Positions 16,955 to 26,650 of a DNA stretch of 62,572 nt are shown here, in pieces. This DNA is from Spirobacillus cienkowskii (GTDB lineage: Bacteria > Bdellovibrionota_B > Oligoflexia > Silvanigrellales > Silvanigrellaceae). The stretch is taken from the NCBI GenBank assembly GCA_003339605.1, contig QOVW01000062.1, positions 1-62,572 of the forward strand. Direction: 5' to 3'. Positions within the stretch are counted from its first letter, which is position 1, and the number at the start of each line of letters is the position of its first letter. The notes beneath the pieces are model-generated. The model was not told the DNA's origin. It worked only from the letters and a program-made list of their open reading frames with translations, and did no database searches. A program made the position numbers and the translations under genes.

Positions 16955-18049
16955 ATGAAAATCATAAAAATACTATTTTTTATTTTAACTATACTTTTTA
17001 ACACTAAAGTTTTTTCAATTTCTGTTACTTTTATAAACCCAGGAAAATCTGATGAGGATTTTTGGGTCACCTCTTCAAAATTTACTCAAGCTGCTGCAAA
17101 AAGTTTAGGCATTGATCTTGAAGTTTTGTACGCCGAAAGAAATAGAGTTTTAAATGTTAAAATTGCCGAAGAACTATCTCAAAGAACAAAAAAACCAGAT
17201 TTTGTTTTTATTGTAAACGAAAAACTTTTAGCAGAAGAAATGCTTCAAATTTTAGACAAATATAAAATAAAAACTTTTTTAATTCATTCAGATTTAGTTC
17301 CGGAGCAAAAGAAAAATTTATCCAATCCAAGAGAAGTACTAAAAAATTGGATTGCAACAATTGTACCAGATAACGTTTTTGCAGGTCATTTAATTGCCAA
17401 GGGAGTTTATGATACAGCAAAACAAAATAAAAAATTAAATACCTATAATTTAATTGCAATTCATGGCGATAAAGCCACTCCAACCTCACAAGAAAGAAAC
17501 CTCGGTTTACAAAAATTTTTAAAGGAAAATCCAAAAATTAATTTAAAACAATCTTTGTACGCAGAATGGAATAAAGACATTGCATACGAACAAACTAAAA
17601 TTATTTTACAACGATACAATGATATCAATATGATTTGGGCTGCCAACGACCCTATTGCAATTGGAGCTTTAAAAGCAGCGCAAGAAAGTAAAAAGTCTCC
17701 TGGAAAAGATATTTTTATAGGTGGGCTAAATTGGCTAAACGAAGCAATTCAATCAGTAAAAGATAATAAGCTTGCAATTTCTGTCGGTGGTCACTTTATG
17801 AATGGGGCATGTGCACTAATTGTTTTGTATGATTATGTTAAAGGCATTGATCTCAAAGAAAAGGATCATAAAATAGAAATTAAAGTTTTTTCATCTGTAA
17901 ACTCTAAAGAAGCACAAAACTTTTCACAACTTATGAAAGAAGAACATTGGAGTAAAATAGATTTTAAAAGGTTTTCAAAATTTCATAATAAAACTTTAAA
18001 AACCTATAATTTTAACTCAAAAAAAATACTAAATACACTTAAAAAATAA
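16955..18049 (+). CDS. Periplasmic sugar-binding-type protein (orphan)
   Basis: A 364-residue exported protein with a signal peptide ending near VFS (residue 20). The remainder resembles the LacI/periplasmic-binding-protein type 1 fold (Peripla_BP_4). It contains TFINPGKSDEDFWVTSSKF, a central NLIAIHGDKATPTSQERN with a conserved GD/ER pattern, and MIWAANDPIAIGALKAAQES near the hinge. No permease or ATPase gene is adjacent, so it may feed a distant transporter or act as the sensing partner of a receptor kinase. Substrate unknown. Confidence 0.75.
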   Translation: MKIIKILFFILTILFNTKVFSISVTFINPGKSDEDFWVTSSKFTQAAAKSLGIDLEVLYAERNRVLNVKIAEELSQRTKKPDFVFIVNEKLLAEEMLQILDKYKIKTFLIHSDLVPEQKKNLSNPREVLKNWIATIVPDNVFAGHLIAKGVYDTAKQNKKLNTYNLIAIHGDKATPTSQERNLGLQKFLKENPKINLKQSLYAEWNKDIAYEQTKIILQRYNDINMIWAANDPIAIGALKAAQESKKSPGKDIFIGGLNWLNEAIQSVKDNKLAISVGGHFMNGACALIVLYDYVKGIDLKEKDHKIEIKVFSSVNSKEAQNFSQLMKEEHWSKIDFKRFSKFHNKTLKTYNFNSKKILNTLKK

Positions 18050-18068
18050 GTGATATATAATTAAAAAT

Positions 18069-19817
18069 TTAGCAATATTTCTTATATTCATCTTCTATTT
18101 CTTGCACCAAAACTTTAACAATATCATCTATTTTTACTTTTCTTGTTTCTGCCCTATTGTCACGATATTTTAATTCCACACAATTTTCTGCAAATGTTTT
18201 AGGAGAAAGAATAATTCTAAATGGAATACCAATTAAATCTGCATCTGCAAATTGCGACCCAGGTTTTTCATCTCTATCATCAATTAGTACCTGAATTTTT
18301 TGGTCACACAAATTTTTATAAATTTCTTCAGAGGTATTAAAAATATTTTGTTCTTTTTTATTTAGTACGCAAAAATGCACTTCAAAAGGAGACACTGGGA
18401 GAGGAAAAATAGGTCCTCTTTCATCATGACTTTCTTCAATTATAGCTGGTAATAGTCTTGTAATACCAATTCCATAACATCCCATAATTGGATATTGTTT
18501 TTTGCCATTTTGATCAAGATAAGTGCAATTCATTCCTTCAGAATATTTAGTACCTAAATGAAAAATGTTACCTATTTCAATACCTCTCGTTGTGGCAAGT
18601 GAATGACTACAATTTGGACACGGATCACCTTCGCGTGCAGCAGCAATATCACCAATAATTATTTTTTCTCTATCTGATACTTGAGAAAGCAAATCTCTAT
18701 CGGCATTAAAATTTACAAAATGAAAATCTTTTTCATTTGCTCCAACAACTAAATTACGACTCTTAACAACGGTATGATCTAATATTACAATACAATTTTT
18801 TAGATTAAGCCCAATAGGTCCAGTACTTCCTGCAACACCACCAGCACGCACAATTGCATCATGAGAAGCAGGTACAACTTCAGACTGCACCAATGTTCTC
18901 ACTTTTTTATCTATAACCTCTAGATCACCACGCACAAAAGCAATCACAGGCACATTTGAAAGAGTTTGAAACATCACAGCCTTTGCTGTTTTATCTGGAG
19001 ATACTTCAAGATGTTTGGATAGCATTTCAATAGTTTTTATATTTGGGGTATGAACTTTATTTAAAGCAAGCTCTGACTCATTGCAATTAATAACATAAGG
19101 AGACGTTGAAATTTCTTCGTTAGCCGCATATTTGCATTTTGGACAAGTAATAAGTTTATCTTCACCAGTTGGTACTAACATTTGAAATTCGTGAGAATAC
19201 TTACCACCAAATAAGCCATTATCAGACATAACACTTACAAAATTTTTACATCCTGTTCTTTTATAAAATCGATTATAAGCGCTATACATTTTATCATAAT
19301 ATTGCTTTAAGTCATCTTCATTTGTATGAAAACTATAAGCATCTTTCATGGTAAATTCACGCAAGCGAATCAAACCACCACGAGGTCTTGGCTCATCTCT
19401 AAATTTTGTTTGAATTTGATACATCATCACGGGTAATTGACGATAACTAGTAATTTCTGTACGTGCTAAGTAAACAACAGGTTCTTCATGAGTTGGATTT
19501 AAAACCATTTGTTTTTCATGACGATCTTTAAACTTCATCATGTCTTTACCAAATGTTTGATAGCGACCCGTTTCTTCCCAAATATCTTTAGGAGAAGCAC
19601 AAGGCAATCGAACCTCCTGCCCCTCAACAGATTCCATTTCTTCACGACAAATTTTTTCGATCTTAGATATACAACGCATTCCTAAAGGAAGAATGCCATA
19701 AATACCTGCAGCAAATTGGCGCATAAAACCGCCTCTAAGCATAAATTTATGGCTTGGAAGCTCGCTATCTCTAGGTGTTTCTTTAATTGTTTTCGCCACT
19801 AACTTAGACATACGCAT
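18069..19817 (-). CDS. proS: Prolyl-tRNA synthetase
   Basis: A class II aminoacyl-tRNA synthetase of the long bacterial type (582 residues). Motif 2 is FRDEPRPRGGLIRLREFTMKD; the motif 3 region is GCYGIGITRLLPAIIEE. The insertion between them, near residues 235-385, is the YbaK-like editing domain that removes misacylated Ala (AKAVMFQTLSNVPVIAFVRGD). The anticodon-binding domain is C-terminal (VLIDDRDEKPGSQFADADLIG). GGAG lies 10 bases before the chosen ATG. A cluster with a methyltransferase, HAD phosphatase and metG lies upstream on the same strand. Confidence 0.96.
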   Translation of the reverse strand: MRMSKLVAKTIKETPRDSELPSHKFMLRGGFMRQFAAGIYGILPLGMRCISKIEKICREEMESVEGQEVRLPCASPKDIWEETGRYQTFGKDMMKFKDRHEKQMVLNPTHEEPVVYLARTEITSYRQLPVMMYQIQTKFRDEPRPRGGLIRLREFTMKDAYSFHTNEDDLKQYYDKMYSAYNRFYKRTGCKNFVSVMSDNGLFGGKYSHEFQMLVPTGEDKLITCPKCKYAANEEISTSPYVINCNESELALNKVHTPNIKTIEMLSKHLEVSPDKTAKAVMFQTLSNVPVIAFVRGDLEVIDKKVRTLVQSEVVPASHDAIVRAGGVAGSTGPIGLNLKNCIVILDHTVVKSRNLVVGANEKDFHFVNFNADRDLLSQVSDREKIIIGDIAAAREGDPCPNCSHSLATTRGIEIGNIFHLGTKYSEGMNCTYLDQNGKKQYPIMGCYGIGITRLLPAIIEESHDERGPIFPLPVSPFEVHFCVLNKKEQNIFNTSEEIYKNLCDQKIQVLIDDRDEKPGSQFADADLIGIPFRIILSPKTFAENCVELKYRDNRAETRKVKIDDIVKVLVQEIEDEYKKYC

Positions 19818-19843
19818 AACAAAAAAACTCCAAATTTTATTTT

Positions 19844-20755
19844 TTAATGTATATTATTTAAAAACTGCTCAAGAGATATTGATTTATCACCAATATGTTT
19901 TTTCAATTCTTGATATTCATTTTGTGCAGATTCTAAATAACTTCCACGACGTATACATGTAATTAAACGATTTTTAGGCGTATGAGTTGAGGGCACAAAC
20001 TCTGTTGCAGTCACTTCATATCCTTTTGAACGAAGCAAACACATTCTCAGTGCATCGGTAAAATGCGCTGCCACTTCTCGCCTTACCTGTGGCGTATGAA
20101 AGACTGGTGACAAAGGATGTGTCTGCGTATCTTCTTTCCAAAACCGAGCAAGCTCAGCCTGGCAACAAGGAGCCACAGCAATAAAATCTGATTTTTCTTG
20201 CACAGCAAAAGAAAGCGCTAAATCTGTGGCAACATCACATGCGTGTAAGGCAACAACAGCATGAGGACGCGTTTCTTTATTCCATTTATAATCCGAAATT
20301 GAAGTTGCTTCAAAAGATAAAATATTTGCAAAACCTAGTTTCTGTGCTTTATTTTGACAGTCTTTAATTATTTTAGAATTGCTATCTACTCCTACAATTT
20401 CTACAGGGTGTTTCCATTTTTCTAAAAAACTCCACGCAAGCAAGAAAGTAAGATATGATTTGCCACATCCAACATCTAAAATTCTCACAATTTTATGTCG
20501 CGAAATAAGAGACTCAATATGAGATTCAATTAAATTATACATATGATTAATTTGTATAAATTTTTTTACGTTATCGGGAGACATAGAAGCATCAGAGTTT
20601 AATAAACCCAGCGATAAAAGCAAATCGGGAGCCGTAATTGGTGTGATTGCATATTTTTTTTCGCCTAAAAGCTTTTCTATTCTTTTTTTATTCCACCAGT
20701 TTAATGCCAATTCTTTAAAACTAACTGGTTTTTTATATATTTCCATATGTTTCAT
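19844..20755 (-). CDS. Class I SAM-dependent methyltransferase (Methyltransf_32-like)
   Basis: A 303-residue predicted methyltransferase. The SAM-binding motif I is RILDVGCGKSYLTFLLAW near residue 92, and motif II ends in VGVDSNSKI. Downstream, VVALHACDVATDLAL and AVAPCCQAEL match the GSTCD/METTL-like group (Methyltransf_32), whose Cys-Cys pair is conserved. The substrate is unknown; RNA is plausible given the aminoacyl-tRNA synthetase neighbours. Its start codon overlaps the stop of the upstream HAD gene (ATGA), so the two are translationally coupled. Confidence 0.82.
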   Translation of the reverse strand: MKHMEIYKKPVSFKELALNWWNKKRIEKLLGEKKYAITPITAPDLLLSLGLLNSDASMSPDNVKKFIQINHMYNLIESHIESLISRHKIVRILDVGCGKSYLTFLLAWSFLEKWKHPVEIVGVDSNSKIIKDCQNKAQKLGFANILSFEATSISDYKWNKETRPHAVVALHACDVATDLALSFAVQEKSDFIAVAPCCQAELARFWKEDTQTHPLSPVFHTPQVRREVAAHFTDALRMCLLRSKGYEVTATEFVPSTHTPKNRLITCIRRGSYLESAQNEYQELKKHIGDKSISLEQFLNNIH

Positions 20756-21597
20756 ATTCCAAAATTAAAAAGTTTTTCTAAAAACACAGCAACACCATCT
20801 TCATCATTTGAAAGTGTTCTAATTTTTGCAGCATTTAAGGCATGTTCATCTGCATTCGCCATGGCAACTCCTAATCCAGCGAGGGATAGCATTTCAACAT
20901 CATTTTCTCCGTCTCCAAAAGAAATCGCTTCGTTAATATGGATTCCTAAATAATCACACACATATTGCATAGCAATACCTTTATTCATATTTGAAGAACC
21001 CAATTCAATCCAAGGCCAACCATTAAATGTGCAAAAGCTAACGTTATAAGGCTTTAAAAGCTCAGATTGCTCTTTTAAAAAAGCTCGCCTGTCACTCTCT
21101 GGAGTTAACAAAAAAAGAAAACTGACAACAGATTCATAAAAAGGGTTATCAACATCAAATTCTTTAATATCATTGTCATAATGGAAGGAAAAATCGTTTG
21201 AATTTAAATAATGGGGTCGCAAGCAATAAAAAGAACTCGATGTATCTGCAATTAAATTTTGAATAGAATAGTTAAGTTTATTATTTAATATATTTTTACA
21301 CATGTTAACAACAGTTTTTTTTAATTTATTATCTAAATAAACAAGCATCATTGAGTATCCATCATCTACATGTTTTTTAATATCACTTCCATTTAATGTA
21401 ATAACAGGAGTTTTTAAGTTGATTTCTCTTGTTACATTTCTCACTGATTTTAAAGTCCTACCTGTAGAAATTACAACATGAATTCCTAATTCTATTAATT
21501 TATTTAAACAACTAACATTTCTTTGCGAAATTACTTTTCTAGAATTTAAAAGAGTTCCATCCAGATCTACAAATATTGCTTTATATTGAAAACCCAT
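20752..21597 (-). CDS. Cof-type HAD phosphatase
   Basis: A 281-residue haloacid-dehalogenase-superfamily hydrolase of the Cof/YidA subgroup. Motif I is FVDLDGTLLNSRK, motif II is VVISTGRTLKS, and motifs III/IV are ISFGDGENDVEMLSLAGLGVAM. The large C2-type cap lies between them. Cof enzymes dephosphorylate sugar phosphates, pyridoxal phosphate or flavin precursors, but the substrate cannot be read from sequence. It is coupled to the downstream methyltransferase by a 4-base overlap and follows metG by about 30 bases. Confidence 0.88.
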   Translation of the reverse strand: MGFQYKAIFVDLDGTLLNSRKVISQRNVSCLNKLIELGIHVVISTGRTLKSVRNVTREINLKTPVITLNGSDIKKHVDDGYSMMLVYLDNKLKKTVVNMCKNILNNKLNYSIQNLIADTSSSFYCLRPHYLNSNDFSFHYDNDIKEFDVDNPFYESVVSFLFLLTPESDRRAFLKEQSELLKPYNVSFCTFNGWPWIELGSSNMNKGIAMQYVCDYLGIHINEAISFGDGENDVEMLSLAGLGVAMANADEHALNAAKIRTLSNDEDGVAVFLEKLFNFGI

Positions 21598-21626
21598 ATT
21601 TTTTCCCTTTTGAATTTATACGTAAT

Positions 21627-23618
21627 TTAACTTAACAGAGCTCCCTCTTTTAAATGATTAGAAAGAAAAATTGGGCTTACCTTTCCTTCTACAGTTTCTG
21701 TAGCGATAACCATTCCTTCGCTTACTCCTAATCTCATTTTTCTTTTTGCAAGATTTGTCACAACAATCACTTTTTGATTAACAATTTCTTCTGGCTTAAT
21801 CCATTCTCTTATTCCAGAAAAAACTTGTCGTTCACCAAGCTCTCCTATTGATACCAAAAGTCTAAGTAATTTATCAGATCCTTCAACACACTCAGCACTA
21901 ATTACCGTAGCAATTCGCATTTCTATTTTTGCAAAATCTTGAATTTGAATTTCACTACTAGTATTATTATTGTTGTTCTCAGATTTAATTCTTTTTTCTA
22001 TATTTTCATTTTTTAGCTTTTTCACTTCAACATTTGTTACAATATTTTTTTTCTCAACCAACTCAAGCTCTTTATTTATATCTATTCTCGAAAAAAGCTT
22101 TGGAATATCATTTATAACAAATTCAAAATTAATTGCATAAAAATCTTTCGATCTTTCAAGACAATTTGATAGATCTAAAACATTTTCGCCGATACTTTTA
22201 AGTAAGCATTCCATTTTTTTAGGGAAAAACGAATAAGAAGCATACCCAACAACTCTTAAAACTGCAATACTCACTGCTAATATATTGCTTAAGCATTTTA
22301 AATCATTTTCGTTATTACTTTTATACAAATCCCATGGTTTTTGATTTGCTATATGTTTATCAGTAATAGAAATTAAATTCCAAATTTCTGTCATAGCATC
22401 TGCAATTCTAAATTCATCAAAATATTTTATCACATTATTTATTGCATTAACTGAAGAATTTTTAATTTCTTTTTGCTCGTCTGTTAAAAAGTCGAAATAA
22501 AATTTAGGAATTTTATTATCAAAATATTTTTCTATCATGGTTAGAGTTCGAGAAAGCAAATTACCCACTCCATTTGCTAAATCAGCATTATATCTTTCAA
22601 AATATGCTTTCCATGAAATATCTATATCTTCTCCTGGATTTGTGACTCTAAAAGCATAATTGACAAACATATCTCTACCAAAATGCAGAATTTGATCTAC
22701 AGTAACAACATTACCCAAACTTTTAGACATTTTATGCCCATCTTTTAACAACCAACCCGTTACGTATAGTTTTGGAACTGGGACATCTAACGATAAACAC
22801 ATTGCAGGCCAAAAAATTCCATGAAATTTAAGAATATCTTTTCCAAGAATATGATAAGCGTTTTTCCAAAACTCACTTTTTCTTGCAGCCTCTATTCCGC
22901 CAATACCAGTAATATAATTTGGTAATGCATCAAACCAAACATAAGCGACATGCTCAGTATCAAAAGGTAACTCGACTCCCCAAGTCAACCTAGTTTTAGG
23001 ACGCGAAATACTCAAATCACCTTCTAAACTATTTAGCATAGATAAAAGTTCATTTTTATAACGTTCTTGATGAGTGATTCTATGACTAGAAATTAATTCT
23101 ATAAGTTGTTCACGATATTTAGAAGTTTTAAAAAAATAATTTTTTTCTTTACGAAGCTCTGTTGGCCTTTTATGAACTAAACAATTGTTGTGTTCATCTC
23201 TTTCATTACTCGTTAAAAAACCTTCACATTTAATACAATAAAAACCTTCATGTTCACCAAAATAGATATCGCCTTTTTTATAACAATAATTTAATATATC
23301 TTGAACATTTTTTATATGATTTTTGTCTGTCGTTCTTATAAAAATATCATTATTAATTTCAAATTTTTCAAATTCATTTTTCCATAAAGCAGCCATTTTA
23401 TCGACTAACTGCTTTGGAGTCACTTCGAGTTCTTTTGCTCTAGACTGCACAGCTTCGCCATGCTCATCCAAACCAGTTAAAAATTTTACTTCCATTCCTC
23501 TATGTAAATAGTGCGTTTTTAAAATGCTGGCTAATATTGTTGCATAAACATGCCCTGCATGAGGATCGCCATTGGCATAGTAAATAGGCGTTGTAAAATA
23601 TTTATAGGCTTTACTCAT
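21627..23618 (-). CDS. metG: Methionyl-tRNA synthetase with C-terminal tRNA-binding domain
   Basis: A class I synthetase of 663 residues. The HIGH-type motif is DPHAGHVYATILASI and the KMSKS motif is GHKMSKSLGN. A zinc-knuckle region has CIKCEGFLTSNERDEHNNC. The anticodon-binding helical domain follows. After a Lys/Asn-rich linker near residues 520-555 comes an EMAP-II/Arc1-like tRNA-binding domain (EMRIATVISAECVEGSDKLL) that aids dimerisation and tRNA capture. rpoZ is upstream, with a terminator between them, so metG probably has its own promoter. Confidence 0.96.
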   Translation of the reverse strand: MSKAYKYFTTPIYYANGDPHAGHVYATILASILKTHYLHRGMEVKFLTGLDEHGEAVQSRAKELEVTPKQLVDKMAALWKNEFEKFEINNDIFIRTTDKNHIKNVQDILNYCYKKGDIYFGEHEGFYCIKCEGFLTSNERDEHNNCLVHKRPTELRKEKNYFFKTSKYREQLIELISSHRITHQERYKNELLSMLNSLEGDLSISRPKTRLTWGVELPFDTEHVAYVWFDALPNYITGIGGIEAARKSEFWKNAYHILGKDILKFHGIFWPAMCLSLDVPVPKLYVTGWLLKDGHKMSKSLGNVVTVDQILHFGRDMFVNYAFRVTNPGEDIDISWKAYFERYNADLANGVGNLLSRTLTMIEKYFDNKIPKFYFDFLTDEQKEIKNSSVNAINNVIKYFDEFRIADAMTEIWNLISITDKHIANQKPWDLYKSNNENDLKCLSNILAVSIAVLRVVGYASYSFFPKKMECLLKSIGENVLDLSNCLERSKDFYAINFEFVINDIPKLFSRIDINKELELVEKKNIVTNVEVKKLKNENIEKRIKSENNNNNTSSEIQIQDFAKIEMRIATVISAECVEGSDKLLRLLVSIGELGERQVFSGIREWIKPEEIVNQKVIVVTNLAKRKMRLGVSEGMVIATETVEGKVSPIFLSNHLKEGALLS

Positions 23619-23647
23619 AATAAAATAATCCTTTTATAATTCAAAAT

Positions 23648-23680
23648 AAAAAACTGGATACTGTTTGGTACAGCATCCAG
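23648..23680 (-). terminator. Intrinsic terminator of rpoZ
   Basis: An 11-bp inverted repeat with one mismatch (23654-23664 with 23670-23680) and a 5-base loop. On the minus strand it is followed by six T. It lies between the rpoZ stop and the metG start. Confidence 0.85.
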
Positions 23681-23726
23681 CTTTGAAATTTATTGAGCAA
23701 ATAAGCTCAACAATAAAACACGACTA

Positions 23727-23954
23727 TTACTTAACCTTAATTGGGAGATGCAGCCCTGGTACAATTTCCGCATTTTTAATTCCTACTTTTCCAGCGGCAA
23801 TTTCTCTAAGAGCTGTTACTGCTTCCTTATTCTTGCACTCTACAAGAGGATCGCTGCCTTTTTGAAGTTGTCGCATACGACGCGCAGCTAACATCACAAC
23901 AGCAAAACGATTTGGAATTTGATCGAGACAATCTTGGACAGAAATACGAGCCAT
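23727..23954 (-). CDS. rpoZ: RNA polymerase omega subunit
   Basis: A 75-residue protein that assists assembly and stability of RNA polymerase by binding beta-prime. The family pattern is clear: [20 protein letters not shown] at the start and [11 protein letters not shown] in the central helix. [15 protein letters not shown] helix follows, close to the usual K.AL.EIA.GKI. An intrinsic terminator follows. The usual gmk and spoT neighbours are absent. The upstream region is shared with the divergent peptide-transporter gene. Confidence 0.93.
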   Translation of the reverse strand: MARISVQDCLDQIPNRFAVVMLAARRMRQLQKGSDPLVECKNKEAVTALREIAAGKVGIKNAEIVPGLHLPIKVK

Positions 23955-23991
23955 AATGCTTCCTTAGAAAGAGCAAAAGGTGAAAGAATGC

Positions 23992-24007
23992 ACTGTTATT
24001 AAACAGT
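23992..24007. promoter_or_regulatory. Palindrome in the divergent rpoZ / peptide-SBP region
   Basis: ACTGTT-ATTA-AACAGT is a perfect 6-bp inverted repeat with a 4-base centre, 38 bases upstream of rpoZ and about 140 bases upstream of the transporter gene. A TATATACT stretch follows. It could be an operator or promoter-associated site; no regulator is identified. Confidence 0.3.
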
Positions 24008-24148
24008 ATATATACTTTGTAGCAATAGCCAAAGACTGCGTCAACACGTTTTTCTGATGAAAGTTGGAAGTTTGCTTCATTTTTTTCTACCATCTTAGGG
24101 ATCAAGCACGTCGAGTACGTTTGACCTCTTAAAAGGAGATAAACGCTA

Positions 24149-25720
24149 ATGAATAGTCGCTACACAATAAAAAGAATAATAATTACAGCAATTTCTGCAT
24201 TACTGGTTGCTTATATTGTATATCTTTCTGCATCAAATTCCAACAAAGATGACAATGACAAATCGTCTAAAAATACGATAACAATTGCGTTTGATTCAAA
24301 AATTACAACTGGAGACCCAAGGCTTATTGGTTCTGACGCAAATAGCCAGTACCTAGAAAATTTAAGATTCCTCAGTTTAATGAGTTATGATGAACAAGGT
24401 TCTCTCATCAATATATTAGCAAACAACGTAAAATCACTCTCAAATAAGTCTTGGCAAATTTTTCTAAAAAAAGGTGTCAAATTTAACAATGGGCGCGAAA
24501 TTGATGCATTTGATGTTGAAGCAACATACAATTATATCATCAATACCCCAGAAGGTTTTCCTCCTAGCCCAAGAAAAGCCGCTTTTTCAAATGTATTAAC
24601 TTTCAAAGCAAAAGATAAAGACACATTACAAATCAGCCTTAAAGAGCCTGATGCTTCTTTTTTAAACAATTTAATTATTGGTATTCTTCCAAAAGAAGCA
24701 ATAACCACACAACCAAATGAAATCAATAATAAAGGCTTTGAAAGCGGCCCATTTATACTAAAGTCAATAAGCGCTTCTGATTGGACCCTCGTAAAAAATC
24801 CAAACTACAACCACTCTTCATTAGCACAAATTGAAAAGCTTGTTTTTAAAATTATTCCAGATAGCGGAACCCGTTATGCAGCCTTGGCAAGGGGAGATAT
24901 TGACATCGCCCAAAATGCAATCGACCCAGACAAAGTCTCTCTGATACAAAAAACTAAAAACAGCAATTTCGAAGTACTCAGCGCTCCAAAATTAGCAACC
25001 ACATACCTTGCCTTTAACTTTAGAGATCCGAATTTTAACATTCTTAAAATTCGCCAAGCAATTGCTTATGCCATCGATAGACAAAGTCTTTTACAGTTTA
25101 GGCTTCAAGGACAAGGACTTATTGCAACTGGAATGTTTCCAAACAATAATTTCTTTTATGACAGCTCAATTCCAGAAATAACTTATAATCCTCAAAGAGC
25201 GAAAACTCTTCTCAAAGAAACAAGTGTCAAAGAGCCACTAGAATTTATCATAAAAGTCTCAAATAATAATAAATCAACAGTTGAAGTGGCAAAAGCGATT
25301 GCCGCCAACCTAAAAGACGTAGGATTTTCACCCACAGTAGAAATGCTAGAAAATAATGTTTTTTTAGAACAAGTCAAAAAAGGTTCTGCAAAGGTCTGGA
25401 TATCTCAATGGGTTGGTTTTAAAGACCCCGACCATCTTCGTTTTGTTTTTTCATCAAATATGATTCCTCCTGCCGGTGGAAACCGAGGAGCATATTCAAA
25501 TCCTTCTATTGATAATCTCTTACAAGAAGGGCGCGAAGAAATGGACCCAAAAAAGCGTAAAATGATTTATGATCAAGCGCAAAAATTATTAGCAGGAGAT
25601 CTTCCTTATGTTTACTTATGGCATAATCTTAATATAGCTATAGTTTCAAAAAGAGTAAAAGGATTTAAATTATATGCTGATGGTCGTTACTGGTCGCTTG
25701 TAAACGTAACAAAAGATTAA
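24149..25720 (+). CDS. Peptide/nickel-type ABC transporter substrate-binding protein
   Basis: A 523-residue exported solute-binding protein of the SBP_bac_5 (OppA/DppA) family. An N-terminal hydrophobic segment (ISALLVAYIVYLSA) serves as signal peptide or anchor; no lipobox is seen. Family blocks include GREIDAFDVEATYNYI, GTRYAALARGDIDIAQN, IRQAIAYAIDRQSLL and the C-terminal LAGDLPYVYLWHNLNIAIVSK. AAGGAG precedes the start. Two permease genes follow directly, but no ATPase gene does. Probably an oligopeptide or dipeptide binder; the exact ligand is unknown. Confidence 0.9.
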   Translation: MNSRYTIKRIIITAISALLVAYIVYLSASNSNKDDNDKSSKNTITIAFDSKITTGDPRLIGSDANSQYLENLRFLSLMSYDEQGSLINILANNVKSLSNKSWQIFLKKGVKFNNGREIDAFDVEATYNYIINTPEGFPPSPRKAAFSNVLTFKAKDKDTLQISLKEPDASFLNNLIIGILPKEAITTQPNEINNKGFESGPFILKSISASDWTLVKNPNYNHSSLAQIEKLVFKIIPDSGTRYAALARGDIDIAQNAIDPDKVSLIQKTKNSNFEVLSAPKLATTYLAFNFRDPNFNILKIRQAIAYAIDRQSLLQFRLQGQGLIATGMFPNNNFFYDSSIPEITYNPQRAKTLLKETSVKEPLEFIIKVSNNNKSTVEVAKAIAANLKDVGFSPTVEMLENNVFLEQVKKGSAKVWISQWVGFKDPDHLRFVFSSNMIPPAGGNRGAYSNPSIDNLLQEGREEMDPKKRKMIYDQAQKLLAGDLPYVYLWHNLNIAIVSKRVKGFKLYADGRYWSLVNVTKD

Positions 25721-25729
25721 AGGAATATA

Positions 25730-26650
25730 ATGCTAAAAGTTTTTTTTCAGCGATTTTTTCAGCTGCTTGCTGTTTTATGGGGTGTGTCATCAATTGTTTT
25801 TTTTCTACAAAGAATGATTCCTGGAAACCCTGCGGATACCATTTTAGGCGTAGACGCTTCTGATGCCGATAAGTTAGAGTGGTTAGCAAAATACGGTCTT
25901 AACGATCCATTATGGAATCAATATTTAAATTTTTTAAAAAATTTAATTCATGGAGATTTAGGATTTAGCTATTCAAGTTTTATTCCTGTAACGGAATTAA
26001 TATTACCAAGGCTTTGGGAAACAGTACAACTCGCTACAGTTGCTTTTATTTTTTCTATTTTGATTGCAACTTTTATTGGAATTATTAGCGCATCTCAAGC
26101 AGGAAAATTTTTAGATAAAGCTGCAGCAATTGTTTCTTTACTTGCTATATCAGCACCCAGCTTTATTATTGGCCCTGTATTAATGTGGATATTTGCTGTA
26201 AAGTTAGATTATTTTCCATTAATGGGCAATGAAGGCCCGAGTTCATTTATTCTTCCAGCAATAACACTCGGGGCATCGCTAGCTGCTTTTTCAAGCCGTA
26301 TGATAAGAAGCGGAATTGTTGATGTATTACAAGAAGATTATATTCGAACGGCTAAAAGCAAAGGGCTATCGCAATTTATAATCTTAACTAAACACGCTTT
26401 AAGAAATGCTTTTTTACCCACACTTACAGTGTTAGGAATGCAATTGGGTGTATTACTTAGTGGAGCGGTCATCACAGAACAAATTTTTAATTGGCCAGGT
26501 TTAGGAAGTCTTATTGTAGAAGCTGTTCAACAACGAGAATACAATATAGTTTCTGGTTGTGTTATAATTATGGCTACAATTTATGTGGTATGTAACCTTT
26601 TAGTTGACATTTTATACCGCATTTTTGACCCAAGGGTGCGATTAACATGA
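25730..26650 (+). CDS. Peptide ABC transporter permease, DppB-type
   Basis: A 306-residue BPD_transp_1 permease with about six membrane segments. The N-terminal IVFFLQRMIPGNPADTILG is the typical DppB/OppB start (RLxPGDP). The EAA-loop region reads EDYIRTAKSKGLSQFIILTKHAL. The C-terminus has ITEQIFNWPGLGSLIVEAVQQ. It forms a heterodimer with the next gene's product in the inner membrane. It overlaps the downstream permease gene by 4 bases and starts 9 bases after the SBP gene. Confidence 0.92.
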   Translation: MLKVFFQRFFQLLAVLWGVSSIVFFLQRMIPGNPADTILGVDASDADKLEWLAKYGLNDPLWNQYLNFLKNLIHGDLGFSYSSFIPVTELILPRLWETVQLATVAFIFSILIATFIGIISASQAGKFLDKAAAIVSLLAISAPSFIIGPVLMWIFAVKLDYFPLMGNEGPSSFILPAITLGASLAAFSSRMIRSGIVDVLQEDYIRTAKSKGLSQFIILTKHALRNAFLPTLTVLGMQLGVLLSGAVITEQIFNWPGLGSLIVEAVQQREYNIVSGCVIIMATIYVVCNLLVDILYRIFDPRVRLT

